From positions 1 through 34,513 of IMG/VR virus record IMGVR_UViG_3300032315_000148: 34,513 nt of DNA; one strand, written 5' to 3'. The first letter of the stretch is position 1, and each line of letters opens with the position of its first letter. Of the stretch, positions 23,882-32,275 are shown piece by piece. This DNA comes from a virus. Both the position numbers and the translations under genes were made by a program. The notes beneath the pieces were generated by a model, which did no database searches, had not been told where the DNA came from, and saw only the letters and a list, made by a program, of their open reading frames with translations.

Positions 23882-24667
23882 CTAGACGTTTAGTTGCCGT
23901 TTTGCGGCTTCAAAAGCATCTCGCAATGATGTGATTGGTTTTGCTGATACATCTGCAGACTTTGCTGTGCTAGTACTACTCACAACTGATGCTTGACGTT
24001 TTGCTTCTGTAACTTTGTTTTTCACTTCGTTTTGCTTTGCAGCATTTTCACGAATTGAACGACTCTGCTCATAAACACGGTCAAACGCAATTTGCTTGTA
24101 GATTGACTCCAAATCTGTTGAACCTGTGGCTAACGCCTTGGCTACAACTTCGTTGGCATCAAAATCTGCTCCGTATCGGGTTTGAAGCGTCTGGACAGTT
24201 CTTTCCAACTCATCCATAGCCTTTTGTTGTTCAAAAGCCTGAATACGTTGTTCCAACTGTCGGTACTGCTTTTCAACTGGGTCCATGAACAGGTCTTCTT
24301 CTTCAGAAGTTGTCTGTCCAACACCGTAATGTTGTGAAAGAAGTGCCAAAGTACCAGAAGGGTCGTTTTGCAAGGCTTCTTGCAAAGCGACTCCAAATTG
24401 TACTTGTCGCCTTTGCTCACTGAGTTCCTGTGTCTTGCGGGTATAGTCCGCTTGACGCTGGTATCCAGAAAGCGCCTCTTTCAGAGGGACATTAACTTCC
24501 TCTCCGTTAACTAGCACAGAAACATATTTGTCTCCAAACTCGTCTACAGGGAGAAGGTCAATCTCTTCTGCTGTAAGGGCATCAACTACATCCGCAACTT
24601 CTTGAGATTGTCCTAGGTCTTCTAGGGTCTCTTCGGTTGTGATTTCATTGCTATTTATATCGCTCAT
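23882..24667 (-). CDS. capsid scaffolding protein
   Basis: 261 residues. The start is very acidic (NEITTEETLEDLGQSQEVADVVDALTAEEIDLL). A short folded piece, KYVSVLVNGEEVNVPLKEALSGYQRQADYTRKTQEL, is common in scaffold proteins of environmental phages. The rest is Gln/Glu/Lys/Ala coiled coil ending in FEAAKRQLNV. Composition and location between portal and coat genes both indicate a scaffold that guides procapsid assembly and then leaves. No protease motif was seen. A GGAGGA ribosome site precedes the ATG, with GTAACGA 40 nt upstream; this is the largest spacing in that series. Confidence 0.85.
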   Translation of the reverse strand: MSDINSNEITTEETLEDLGQSQEVADVVDALTAEEIDLLPVDEFGDKYVSVLVNGEEVNVPLKEALSGYQRQADYTRKTQELSEQRRQVQFGVALQEALQNDPSGTLALLSQHYGVGQTTSEEEDLFMDPVEKQYRQLEQRIQAFEQQKAMDELERTVQTLQTRYGADFDANEVVAKALATGSTDLESIYKQIAFDRVYEQSRSIRENAAKQNEVKNKVTEAKRQASVVSSTSTAKSADVSAKPITSLRDAFEAAKRQLNV

Positions 24668-24710
24668 TTAAGAGTCCTCCGTGGGTTGCTCTACTGATAG
24701 GGTTTATTCG

Positions 24711-26525
24711 TTACATTCCCGGCGGCATTCCACCTTGCTGTGATAACAACGCCAAGATTTCTGGTGGCAATTCCTCGCCACCCATTTGTTCTACGCCAGC
24801 CTCACTAGGAGCCATACCACCTTGTGGTGGCATCATTCCTTCAGGTGGCATCATTGCCTCTGGTGGTGGAGTCCCCTGTGGAGTTATTTGCTGTGCTGGC
24901 ATTTGTGGTTGAATAATGAACGAAGCACCCGAACGGATGCCAAACCCTTGTTGAAGTACAAAACTAGCCAACTTTGGCATATCAATAATTCCTGCAGAAG
25001 CAAATGGCGCCATTGCGTCAACAACCTGCATTGCCATCTGACGACGGAATGATTCGTTAACTGGCTGAGTTGAACCACCCTCTACCTCAAAGTCAAATTC
25101 ACCTTGAATATAATCACGGTCAAATTCGAGCCAAAATGGTTGTGCTTCCTGTCCAGCAATACGTACAGCCTGCTGACCGGTCATGTATTGCTGTGCAAGG
25201 ATAATCAATCGTTTTGCAATCTCAGCAATTGACAATTCAACAATAGCCAACTTCTCAGATGCACGAGCATTGGCATTATCTTGAATAATGCCCGCTTCGG
25301 TTGCTGTACGCCTAATTTCTGGCAAACCACCACGCATGTATTCAGACACACCAGATACACGGTCAATGTCTCCAGAGATGAGGCTTGACTGGTTGTAGAA
25401 CTCTGGTGGACTGATAACTGCTGGCATTGGTGTAATAACGTTTCCAATACCTTCTTCTGAAATAACTGGAACCATCACGTTATCTTCATCTGACTCCAAC
25501 GCTGCACGACCATCAGCGTCAAATGCTGATTCCTTGTACAACCACTTGCGTGAGAAACGCTTACGATGGTTCATCATCTGGGTACGAGTTGCGTTCAATT
25601 CCTGTTGCAATGGTTCAATTGCTTCCAACTCACCCATTGGGTAAAAGTATTCAGGAATTTCATAATTACGCAACATTACAAATGGATGACCAAACTTAAA
25701 TGGTATTTCTGTTGGGTTAATCAAAAACTTGTCCGAACCATCACAGAACACCGACATGGTATTTCTATCAATGTCATACCATTCCCAAATTTCTACATAA
25801 GAATCACTTGGGTCTGTTGAACGACGTGGTGAATAACCATCTTGACCATACTTTGAATAATGCGATGGTGCAGCCTCGTTTCGTGCTACAGAGTTATAGC
25901 GCTTATCTTTTTTAACATCTAGCAATGGTCTGCGTACTCGCTGTGCAATCCATTTAATGTCATACATTGTCGTAGCATCTGGGTCAACAAAAATATCAAA
26001 TGGACTAACACGTTCAATAAATGGTCGGTCTTCTTTAATGATAAGTTCCGATTCCATATTTGACTCTGGAGCATCTGAAACAAGTTCGTCGTAAGAATCA
26101 AAGTTTGCTTGCGCAACCTTTTCCTCTTCAACAAACCTATAACCGGTCTTAATCCAACCATGTCCAAGAATCAAGAAGTCACGAACTGCACGCTTAAATT
26201 CTTTTTGGCATTCGTAATGTCTCCACCAGTAGTTAACAATTGATTCTGTAAGAATCGCCTTGTCACTATCTTCGTATTTACGAGCATTAACCGTAATCTT
26301 TGGATAACTAATAGAAACAGACGGTGCAACAACGTTAATTGTTGCAAAAGCAATGTTCACCAACAAACGGTCTTCTTCTGAAACACCTTTGTAATGCTTA
26401 CCACGATAAAGGTCAATCATCCGTCGCCAAACTTCGTCACAGGCTTCTTCATGCCTCCAGCGACGTGACTGGTCTAACTTGTCACGATACTTTTTAAGAA
26501 CTTCGCTATTTGGTGTACGTGCCAT
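24711..26525 (-). CDS. portal protein
   Basis: 604 residues. The N-terminus is RRWRHEEACDEVWRRMIDLYRGKHYKG, then LLVNIAFATINVVAPSVSISYPKITVNARK, the clip-and-wing opening common in portals of short-tailed environmental phages. The stem/crown region has EAIEPLQQELNATRTQMMNHRKRFSRKWLYKE and SGVSEYMRGGLPEIRRTATEAG. The last 70 residues are Pro/Met/Gly-rich and probably disordered (TPQGTPPPEAMMPPEGMMPP). It forms the dodecameric DNA gate, receives the large terminase during packaging and later the adaptor. The TAATG-type junction with the upstream membrane protein gene shows close packing. Confidence 0.88.
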   Translation of the reverse strand: MARTPNSEVLKKYRDKLDQSRRWRHEEACDEVWRRMIDLYRGKHYKGVSEEDRLLVNIAFATINVVAPSVSISYPKITVNARKYEDSDKAILTESIVNYWWRHYECQKEFKRAVRDFLILGHGWIKTGYRFVEEEKVAQANFDSYDELVSDAPESNMESELIIKEDRPFIERVSPFDIFVDPDATTMYDIKWIAQRVRRPLLDVKKDKRYNSVARNEAAPSHYSKYGQDGYSPRRSTDPSDSYVEIWEWYDIDRNTMSVFCDGSDKFLINPTEIPFKFGHPFVMLRNYEIPEYFYPMGELEAIEPLQQELNATRTQMMNHRKRFSRKWLYKESAFDADGRAALESDEDNVMVPVISEEGIGNVITPMPAVISPPEFYNQSSLISGDIDRVSGVSEYMRGGLPEIRRTATEAGIIQDNANARASEKLAIVELSIAEIAKRLIILAQQYMTGQQAVRIAGQEAQPFWLEFDRDYIQGEFDFEVEGGSTQPVNESFRRQMAMQVVDAMAPFASAGIIDMPKLASFVLQQGFGIRSGASFIIQPQMPAQQITPQGTPPPEAMMPPEGMMPPQGGMAPSEAGVEQMGGEELPPEILALLSQQGGMPPGM

Positions 26526-26758
26526 TATTTGTCCTCTTGTCCTTCGTGCCAGCCAATATGGTTGTCAAGTTTGCTACCAATTTTGTCAACTTTACCGCCA
26601 ATCATTTTGAGCAGTATTCGACCTTCTTCGTGTTGTTCGGTATTCTCTTTCCGCAGTTTTTGCAAAACGACCACGAGGGGTCCCGATATGATTGCGACAA
26701 CAATCGGCACCCATACCATCTCCATCTCAAATCCAACGACTTCCGACAGGCTCGGCAT
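26525..26758 (-). CDS. DUF2746-like single-span membrane protein (possible lysis protein)
   Basis: 77 residues. Residues 11-34 (EMEMVWVPIVVAIISGPLVVVLQ) form one membrane span. A charged helix follows (KLRKENTEQHEEGRILLKMIGGKVDKIGSKLDNHIGWHEGQEDK). A span followed by 'LxxxxGKVDxIxxxLDxHIxWHE' is a pattern I know from DUF2746 proteins in actinobacteriophages, which are suspected holin or spanin-like proteins. Here it lies between terminase and portal rather than by the endolysin. The start region overlaps the previous zinc-ribbon gene by 32 nt. Confidence 0.72.
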   Translation of the reverse strand: MPSLSEVVGFEMEMVWVPIVVAIISGPLVVVLQKLRKENTEQHEEGRILLKMIGGKVDKIGSKLDNHIGWHEGQEDK

Positions 26759-26954
26759 TGATGCCGGCTTCTTTGGCTACACGAACTTGCTCATCTGCCC
26801 GTTCTTTGACAGTTGGGCCGTGAAAGTCCTCTTGACCGTAGGTAAATCCTAGGCGAATAGTCTTAATATGGCATTTGAAGCAAATTGAGCCACGACGAGG
26901 TAATTCATCTACTACAAACGTCGTCAAACACTCTAAACAGCGGAATTCTTTCAT
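26727..26954 (-). CDS. zinc-ribbon protein
   Basis: 75 residues. C6-x2-C9 and C25-x2-C28 in FRCLECLTTFVVDELPRRGSICFKCH form a treble-clef or ribbon zinc site. The C-terminal half is helical and charged (VKERADEQVRVAKEAGIN). The start has GTAACGA 15 nt upstream but no clear purine-rich ribosome site. Small ribbons like this next to terminase may aid packaging or nucleic-acid binding. The role is unproven; the family is often annotated only as hypothetical. Confidence 0.75.
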   Translation of the reverse strand: MKEFRCLECLTTFVVDELPRRGSICFKCHIKTIRLGFTYGQEDFHGPTVKERADEQVRVAKEAGINAEPVGSRWI

Positions 26955-26972
26955 AACTATACGCCTAGTTCG

Positions 26973-28559
26973 TTACTCCCGTACATTGAAAGCACCAATA
27001 GGTGACTTGGGTTCTTGTTTTTCTTTCATTATGAACTTTTCCCACCATCCAAGTGTATTTTTAACTGGCGCTGGGTCATAACGATATTCTGGAAGCCAAA
27101 CATACTTAAGCATCTGATTGCCAATGGCTAAAGACATTACACGGTCGTCATGCGGGGAGCCATGCATCTTGCCATTGGCTTCACGCACAAAAGTGCGCAA
27201 TTCAGCAATAGTGCTTTTATCATAAATGAGTATTGATTCGTCTCGCACAGCAGCGTTAAGTTCATCAATGGCTAAAGGCTTAGAAACAGCAGTTGTTCTC
27301 CAACCCATAGTGTCACTAATCTGCGGATTTCTGCTATTCATTTTTCTCTGTCGGTAAATGTTTCTATATCCGACTCTTTGCAAACCTTTAATTGTTGTTA
27401 AACCATGGTTGTTGGACTCAACCCCAATAAGGGCATGGTTGTAGTAATAACCTAAAGCCCTGAGAATTACTTCACCAAAAACGTCTGGGTCAACGTGACC
27501 ATGCCATTGGGCAACTAATAGTCCAGTATTGGCTGAAATAATGTGGGCTGAACTAAAGTCACCATGCCCAAGACCTTCAGCAACGTCGGCACCAATTACA
27601 TAAATTTCTTGACTATCTGGTAACTCCCAAATTGAAAGTTCTCCACCATCTTCAATAAATGTGTAATGGTTTCTACCAATCTCATTTTTTAGATAACCAC
27701 GCTTTGGTTCAATTGGTTCAATATTTCGCAAAGCATCAATATCAAATACAGGACGACCAGAACGAATGAACGCTTCATCTGGATTGTCCGGATACTCCTG
27801 AGCCAACTGCCAGTCAGGAAGGTCACGCTTCTTAGCCTCATACCAGTTTTCATCACGGTCTCCAGCAGACCATGGAAAGAACACACCAGTAAATCGGTTT
27901 GTGCTAGTTTGCGAACCAACCCATAGTTGGTGAAAGATATTGCCCTCACCGTTGGCTGTGCTCAAACAGATAACACGACCACCAACGTCAGCAATAGGTT
28001 CAATAGATGCCCACGCTTCTTCAGCGTTGGGCAAGAACGCCATTTCGTCAATGATTACTCGATACACAGATTCACCACGAGCAGGGTCATTACCAGATGG
28101 TAAAGACTCAATAGCAGAGTCATTAGCAAATACCATCTTCAACTGGTTATCAGAAAGTAAGTCTGGTCCACGCACACGCATCCACGCAGGAAGCATCTTG
28201 TATCCATACTTGGTCTTCTGCAACAACTTGGATGCTTCACGCTCGGTACGTGAAAGCATGACCGTAAAGCGGTCAGCCCAAAAGAATGTTTCCCAGAATG
28301 TGAATGCAGCAGCCAGAGTAGAGAACCCAATCTGTCGTGCCTTCAGAACAATGCTGTAGCGAGAGTCAATCCAAACCCGCACAGTTTCTTCTTGCGCTTC
28401 ACGCAATACAAACTTGATACGACCCCGCTCAGGGTGTCGAATCATCCAATGGGTAGCACAAAAGTGTGAAAATGCAGCCACCAATTCCTCGGTGGTTGCA
28501 CCCTCACGACCTTTGCATTTCCTCCACTCCTTCTCATTGAGAAGGTCAGTGAGTTCCAT
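26973..28559 (-). CDS. terL: terminase large subunit
   Basis: 528 residues. The ATPase half has LKARQIGFST (Walker A, about 72-81), VIIDE at 168-172 (Walker B with catalytic glutamate) and ICLSTANGEGN (coupling motif, about 197-207). The nuclease half has VIGADVAEGLGHGDFS (D325 and D334), LIGVESNN (E381) and SPHDDRVMSLAIG (D471/D472), the acidic RNase H-like triad. It pumps DNA into procapsids and cuts it into genome lengths. Length and motifs are complete. Its start shares a base with the stop of the small membrane gene at 28559. The small terminase is 3.8 kb away, beyond the fibre and lysis-type genes. Confidence 0.95.
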   Translation of the reverse strand: MELTDLLNEKEWRKCKGREGATTEELVAAFSHFCATHWMIRHPERGRIKFVLREAQEETVRVWIDSRYSIVLKARQIGFSTLAAAFTFWETFFWADRFTVMLSRTEREASKLLQKTKYGYKMLPAWMRVRGPDLLSDNQLKMVFANDSAIESLPSGNDPARGESVYRVIIDEMAFLPNAEEAWASIEPIADVGGRVICLSTANGEGNIFHQLWVGSQTSTNRFTGVFFPWSAGDRDENWYEAKKRDLPDWQLAQEYPDNPDEAFIRSGRPVFDIDALRNIEPIEPKRGYLKNEIGRNHYTFIEDGGELSIWELPDSQEIYVIGADVAEGLGHGDFSSAHIISANTGLLVAQWHGHVDPDVFGEVILRALGYYYNHALIGVESNNHGLTTIKGLQRVGYRNIYRQRKMNSRNPQISDTMGWRTTAVSKPLAIDELNAAVRDESILIYDKSTIAELRTFVREANGKMHGSPHDDRVMSLAIGNQMLKYVWLPEYRYDPAPVKNTLGWWEKFIMKEKQEPKSPIGAFNVRE

Positions 28560-28828
28560 TATGCCTTCTTAGCGGCTGCCTTCTTTGCTGCAATCTTTTG
28601 AGGACTTGCACCAAATGCTGCATCAATTTCATCTTTGGTGAGAACACCATCAATGCTTGCCTTAGCAAGACCTTCTGCAACTTTGAAGATGGAAACTGCG
28701 CCAGCAATCAATGCTGACTTCCATACTTCCAAGTCAGGAGCGATTACCGCAGCACCAGTCACCACGCCGAGGGCGTTGGTGAGGAAAAGTGCAACAATTC
28801 TGCCTGCAATATCTTTTGCCTTATTCAT
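28559..28828 (-). CDS. holin-like small membrane protein
   Basis: 89 residues with an AAGGAG ribosome site. Residues 11-32 (IVALFLTNALGVVTGAAVIAPD) and 37-55 (KSALIAGAVSIFKVAEGLA) look like one or two membrane helices. The end is a Lys/Ala tail (KIAAKKAAAKKA). This layout, short N-terminus, two weak spans, acidic middle (TKDEIDAAFG) and basic tail, resembles actinophage holins. Its ATG is overlapped by the end of another two-span gene, giving a likely lysis pair. A role in packaging is less likely. Confidence 0.7.
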   Translation of the reverse strand: MNKAKDIAGRIVALFLTNALGVVTGAAVIAPDLEVWKSALIAGAVSIFKVAEGLAKASIDGVLTKDEIDAAFGASPQKIAAKKAAAKKA

Positions 28829-28988
28829 TGTTCTCCTTGAACATTACGCCGAGTAAATGGATTATCACGGCTATTACGGTGATTCCCCAACCCAAAACCT
28901 TGGTTTGCCCAGACAGCGTAATAAGCACCATACCGGTGCCTGCAAGTGTCCAAGTCAAAGCATGGATTTCGGATAAGAGTTTCTTCAC
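28821..28988 (-). CDS. 55-residue two-span membrane protein (second holin candidate)
   Basis: GTG at 28988, open to TAA at 28821. Residues 7-25 (EIHALTWTLAGTGMVLITL) and 31-49 (VLGWGITVIAVIIHLLGVM) are two hydrophobic segments, with charged ends MKKLLS and FKENNE. No good ribosome site is visible, but GTAACGA lies 14 nt upstream, as in other late genes. The 3' end overlaps the next ATG by eight bases, so both membrane proteins are probably coupled. The size and two spans fit a class II holin or an antiholin. Confidence 0.65.
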   Translation of the reverse strand: MKKLLSEIHALTWTLAGTGMVLITLSGQTKVLGWGITVIAVIIHLLGVMFKENNE

Positions 28989-29005
28989 GCTAATAGCCCA
29001 ATTCG

Positions 29006-30364
29006 TTACGGCTTGCGTGAAGACACAGCAATGGCTGTAGCACCTGCGGCCACAGCAATCAGGGTGCGACGGGTATCTACTGGCACAGATGAACCCAGAG
29101 GCACGTAGTCACCAAAGTCGTCGGAGAAGATGTCAATGGTGTCCTCAAATGCTTGTCGCACCTCTAAGGGTGCGGACTGGACAGCCTCTGTGACCGCATC
29201 TTTTTCTTCTTCGCTTATCTCCGCTACATCCAAAGACTCAAAGATTTCAACTGCCTGCTGTGGGCTGATAACAGATAGTACCTCTGGGCTGGTCGCCAAA
29301 GCGACAGCCTGCTCAGGGGTGGGTGGTTCTTCTTGTGCCACAATCTGGTCAACAACCTGCTCTACCTGTTCAGGGGTAAGTTCCTCAAGCACGGCAACAA
29401 GTTCTTCTGTGGTTGTGGCTTCTTCAATCAAAGCCAATACTTCTTCTTCGGCCAATGGCTTCAAATTTGGCTCTAAATCTGGCTCTACCGTTGTGGTAGT
29501 CTCTTCAGGTGCTTCAGATGTTGTGGTCACTTCCTCAGTTGTTGTGGTCACTTCTTCAACTGTCGTGGTTGTTTCTTCTGGAAGCGTCTCCTCTGGAATG
29601 GGTTCCTCTTCTACTGGCTCTGTGGTGCTTGTCGTTGTTTCTTCAGGCTCTTCGGGAACGTAAATTTCAACGGGTGCTGGAAGAGTTGAACTTGTTGTTG
29701 TAGTAGTTGTCGTTGACGATGTTGTAGTCGTCGTACTTGTCGTCGTGGTTGTCGTAGTTGAAGTAGACGTTATGGTCGTCGTTGTACTCGTACTTGATGT
29801 TGAGGTTTCTGGAACCGTCGTAGAAGTCGTGCTGGTGGCAGGGACAGTCGTTGACGGGGCAATAGTAGTAGTTGTCGTCGTTGTTGGGATTGTGGATGTT
29901 GTTGTAAATTCCCATAATGAAAGGTCGCTTATCGTTAAGTGACCCGGCTGACAACACGAATCAATTGAATACTGTCTGAATGTAAATATATCACCAGCCG
30001 TTACTTCAACAGTCAAAGACCCTGTGGCTTGGTTCAACCGTGTCAGTAATGTGTACACACCATTGACGCCATACTGTGGCGGGTCATAGACCCAGCCATC
30101 AGCAGTCCAATACGACCATGTAAACGAAACACTATTTACACCCTCTGGGATTGTGGTCTCAATCTTTACCCAGTTAGCCCCACCACACCCACCACCATCA
30201 GGCCCTGTAATAACAATCGAGTTTTCAACTACGTTCACAGAACCTGTGGCACAGGACTGCGAAGCGGTCCAGTCGCCTAAACCATCTGCTTTAGCAACTG
30301 TTGACCATAATGCCAGTAAGGCTACTGGAACAAAAATTATCCAGCGTCTGGAATTGGAAGCCAT
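29006..30364 (-). CDS. secreted protein: signal peptide, beta-sandwich domain, Thr-rich stalk, acidic region
   Basis: 452 residues. Residues 1-26 (NSRRWIIFVPVALLALWSTVAKA) are a classic signal peptide with an AKA cleavage site. Residues 27-152 form a beta-rich domain with C38, C60, C137 and C138; its FTWSYWTADGW, YGVNGVYTLLT and TVEVTAGDIFTFRQYSID blocks match a domain found in secreted environmental bacterial proteins. From about 154 comes a Thr/Ser-rich stalk, then a Glu/Thr/Pro-rich acidic repeat, a helical region (EVLALIEEATTTEELVAVLEEL) and a short hydrophobic end LIAVAAGATAIAV flanked by RR and RK. Phage virion proteins do not normally carry signal peptides, so it is likely displayed or released by the infected cell. 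The Thr-rich stalk recalls acidimicrobial secreted proteins, hinting at host origin. Its start lies within the end of the previous gene. Confidence 0.85.
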   Translation of the reverse strand: MASNSRRWIIFVPVALLALWSTVAKADGLGDWTASQSCATGSVNVVENSIVITGPDGGGCGGANWVKIETTIPEGVNSVSFTWSYWTADGWVYDPPQYGVNGVYTLLTRLNQATGSLTVEVTAGDIFTFRQYSIDSCCQPGHLTISDLSLWEFTTTSTIPTTTTTTTIAPSTTVPATSTTSTTVPETSTSSTSTTTTITSTSTTTTTTTSTTTTTSSTTTTTTTSSTLPAPVEIYVPEEPEETTTSTTEPVEEEPIPEETLPEETTTTVEEVTTTTEEVTTTSEAPEETTTTVEPDLEPNLKPLAEEEVLALIEEATTTEELVAVLEELTPEQVEQVVDQIVAQEEPPTPEQAVALATSPEVLSVISPQQAVEIFESLDVAEISEEEKDAVTEAVQSAPLEVRQAFEDTIDIFSDDFGDYVPLGSSVPVDTRRTLIAVAAGATAIAVSSRKP

Positions 30365-30690
30365 GACAATGATTCCTCATCCCAATAAAAATTACCCTCT
30401 GGCTGTGGAACTGGTGGTTGCCAATCGTAGTTGCTATTCAATGTCCAAGAAGCAAAATGTTGTGGTGCAATAAACACATCAGCATCAACATTATATGTAA
30501 AGCCAATACCAGCATATTGTTTACGGAAATTATTGTTGTAACTTGTTTGAACCCATGTTCCACCAAAAAGATTTTGACAAAACTGCCTACCTTTTTGTTC
30601 ATTTTCAATACCATCAACTAAAAGTTCATTATTGTGAACAACAATGATATTAGTGACAATTCCATTTTCTATTTGTGCAAAGTGTGCCAT
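30337..30690 (-). CDS. tail-fibre-associated conserved protein
   Basis: 117 residues. The sequence MAHFAQIENGIVTNIIVVHN, then GRQFCQNLFGGTWVQTSYNNNFRKQYAGIGFTYN, VDADVFIAPQHFASWTLN and FYWDEESLSWLP, matches a family I know well from marine cyanophages and other aquatic phages. There it accompanies tail fibres and is annotated as a fibre or structural protein of unknown detail. Its place next to the glycine-rich adhesin fits a host-recognition module. The start shares a base with the stop of the adhesin gene. AGGAAG lies 13 nt upstream, rather far for a ribosome site. Confidence 0.82.
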   Translation of the reverse strand: MAHFAQIENGIVTNIIVVHNNELLVDGIENEQKGRQFCQNLFGGTWVQTSYNNNFRKQYAGIGFTYNVDADVFIAPQHFASWTLNSNYDWQPPVPQPEGNFYWDEESLSWLPIPDAG

Positions 30691-31544
30691 TAGAAAGTAA
30701 TGCTTCCTGTGCCAGTAAATGTGTAAACATGATAACCAGACCTAGAAGAACTACTATAGGTTGGTGAACCAGTTGTTGCAGTTGCTTCAGCAAAAGTTGA
30801 AGGGTATGCAATAATAACAACACCAGAACCGCCAGAGTTAACAGTATCAGCGACGTTAGTGGTTCCATTCCATGAGCCACCATTACCAGTGTTTGCACCA
30901 CTTACTAAAACAATGTCACCACCATGTCCACCTCTTGCACGAGTAACAGCCGAACCAGTTATAGAACTTGATGTTCCCACACCAGCAGTAGAAAATTGAC
31001 TTGGAAGCCCACCAGAACCACCACCACCAGGGTTTCCTGACGATGATGCTTGAACTCCGTCATAACCTTCTGCTGGAGTGTAATTACCTACGTTTCCTAA
31101 ACCTTTAGCACCGTAACCCTGACCGCCGTTGCTCGCACCAGCCGAACCACCCGAACCACCGCTACCGCCCGCACCATAAATACCGCCACCAGAACCACCA
31201 CCTGAAGCACTATAAGAAAATGCTGATGATGCTCCACCAGTACCAGAACCATACGAGTTCTGGTTTCCAGTACCATTACCGCCACCGCCAACAGTGATTG
31301 TGTATTGAGTTCCAGCAGTTACAGCCGTTCCAGTAAATGAACGATAACCACCAGCACCTGCACCACCAAGAGCGCATCCACCGCCGCCAGCAATAAGCAA
31401 AAAGTCAATTGCTGTTGGAGGCAATAACGAACCACCAGACCAATAAGATGCTACCTGTGCAGTACTAGCACGGCGTGAGCGTGGAGCCAACGAACCACCG
31501 CTGATGGCTTTACCACCTGATGTGTTTCTAATGAAGGAAGGCAC
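30690..31544 (-). CDS. glycine-rich adhesin / tail tip protein
   Basis: 284 residues from a GTG start with AGGGG upstream. After a short basic head, residues 45 onward are dominated by Gly, Ser and Ala. It opens with IDFLLIAGGGGCALGGAGAGGYRSF and continues with GGG-x-GG patches that recall the polyglycine sandwich of T-even gp38-type adhesins and the glycine-rich fibre ends of cyanophages. The closing segment (SGVVIIAYPSTFAEATATTG ... GYHVYTFTGTGSITF) is the standard ending of these domains in environmental genomes. It probably determines receptor binding. The Gly loops are expected to vary fast between related phages. Confidence 0.8.
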   Translation of the reverse strand: MPSFIRNTSGGKAISGGSLAPRSRRASTAQVASYWSGGSLLPPTAIDFLLIAGGGGCALGGAGAGGYRSFTGTAVTAGTQYTITVGGGGNGTGNQNSYGSGTGGASSAFSYSASGGGSGGGIYGAGGSGGSGGSAGASNGGQGYGAKGLGNVGNYTPAEGYDGVQASSSGNPGGGGSGGLPSQFSTAGVGTSSSITGSAVTRARGGHGGDIVLVSGANTGNGGSWNGTTNVADTVNSGGSGVVIIAYPSTFAEATATTGSPTYSSSSRSGYHVYTFTGTGSITF

Positions 31545-31554
31545 TTAGTACCCC

Positions 31555-31935
31555 TTAAGCAATACGGTTGACGTACCCGTACAAAACAATTGCAGTTGCA
31601 GTTGCGGCAATAGCCGAAACAACTCTTGCCGTAGCATTACCTTGCAGAACAAGACCAGGCACAATTAGATACAAACCACTTTCTGCTTTAACGGTATACT
31701 CAATTTCGTTTGTTCCAGCAGTTGCACCACCCCACTGAATGGTGAGTTTGCGGTCTGTTGTGTCGTAGTTCTGTGCGTAAATCCACACTTCGTCAATAGT
31801 TGCAGGTGTTGTCGAACCAGTATGAATAACTGTTCCTACGGTTCCGACTGTTGTTGCTGTGACCGGGATACCCAAACCTGTTCCAACGGAAGAACCACCA
31901 GAAGGATTTAGTGAAAGTTTTGTGAAAGTTGCCAT
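31555..31935 (-). CDS. small beta-sandwich virion protein
   Basis: 126 residues, ribosome site CAGGAGAAC, GTAACGA 15 nt before the ATG. The content is mostly strands: FTKLSLNPSGGSS, TVIHTGSTTPATIDEVWIYAQNYDTTDRKLTIQWGG, then LYLIVPGLVLQGNATARVVS and AIVLYGYVNRI. The 'DEVWIYAxNxxTxxxxLTIQWGG' block is known to me from small structural proteins of marine phages. It is probably a minor head or fibre-base protein; its presence in the adhesin cluster leans to the fibre. Confidence 0.75.
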   Translation of the reverse strand: MATFTKLSLNPSGGSSVGTGLGIPVTATTVGTVGTVIHTGSTTPATIDEVWIYAQNYDTTDRKLTIQWGGATAGTNEIEYTVKAESGLYLIVPGLVLQGNATARVVSAIAATATAIVLYGYVNRIA

Positions 31936-31957
31936 ATATGTTCTCCTGAATCGTTAC

Positions 31958-32275
31958 CTAACCAATAAAAATATCTTGTTCAACCGTATCGACACGGCTA
32001 AATATCTGTAACTCCAACCATTCATCAGGGTCAGAGTAATCAAAGTTCTGTATGTCAAACTCCAACGGGTAAACCCGTGAAAAGTAATCATTTGCCAAAT
32101 CACCTAAAGTTGTACCCGTAGCACCATTTGCTACATAGAACTCATACTCCAAAGTTCCACGATACTGCAAACCCTTCTCAGACCAGAATGCATACAGCAA
32201 GTCACCAAGGGTCTGACCGGCAGATGGATACGAGCCCGAAAGGGCCGTAAACATTGCATCGTTAGTTGTCGCCAT
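31958..32275 (-). CDS. small virion-module protein, unknown function
   Basis: 105 residues from ATG 32275 with a GAGG/GTGAGGG site upstream. The first part, TNDAMFTALSGSYPSAGQTLGDLLYAFWSEKGL, occurs in short phage proteins found near fibre genes. A second repeat-like TLGDLANDYFSRV follows, and the end is acidic and aromatic (NFDYSDPDEWLELQIFS). It overlaps the zinc-ribbon gene by 14 nt. Tail or fibre assembly is possible; no function is established. Confidence 0.7.
   Translation of the reverse strand: MATTNDAMFTALSGSYPSAGQTLGDLLYAFWSEKGLQYRGTLEYEFYVANGATGTTLGDLANDYFSRVYPLEFDIQNFDYSDPDEWLELQIFSRVDTVEQDIFIG

Noticed and set aside
29130-29663. 177-codon Ser/Val-rich plus-strand frame
   Set aside because: It is the complement of the Thr/Glu-rich repeats of the secreted protein, whose repetitive codons keep the opposite frame open.
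29154-29940. CRISPR-like or satellite DNA repeat
   Set aside because: The periodicity is due to Thr, Ser and Glu codon runs inside a coding frame; there are no equal repeats with unique spacers.
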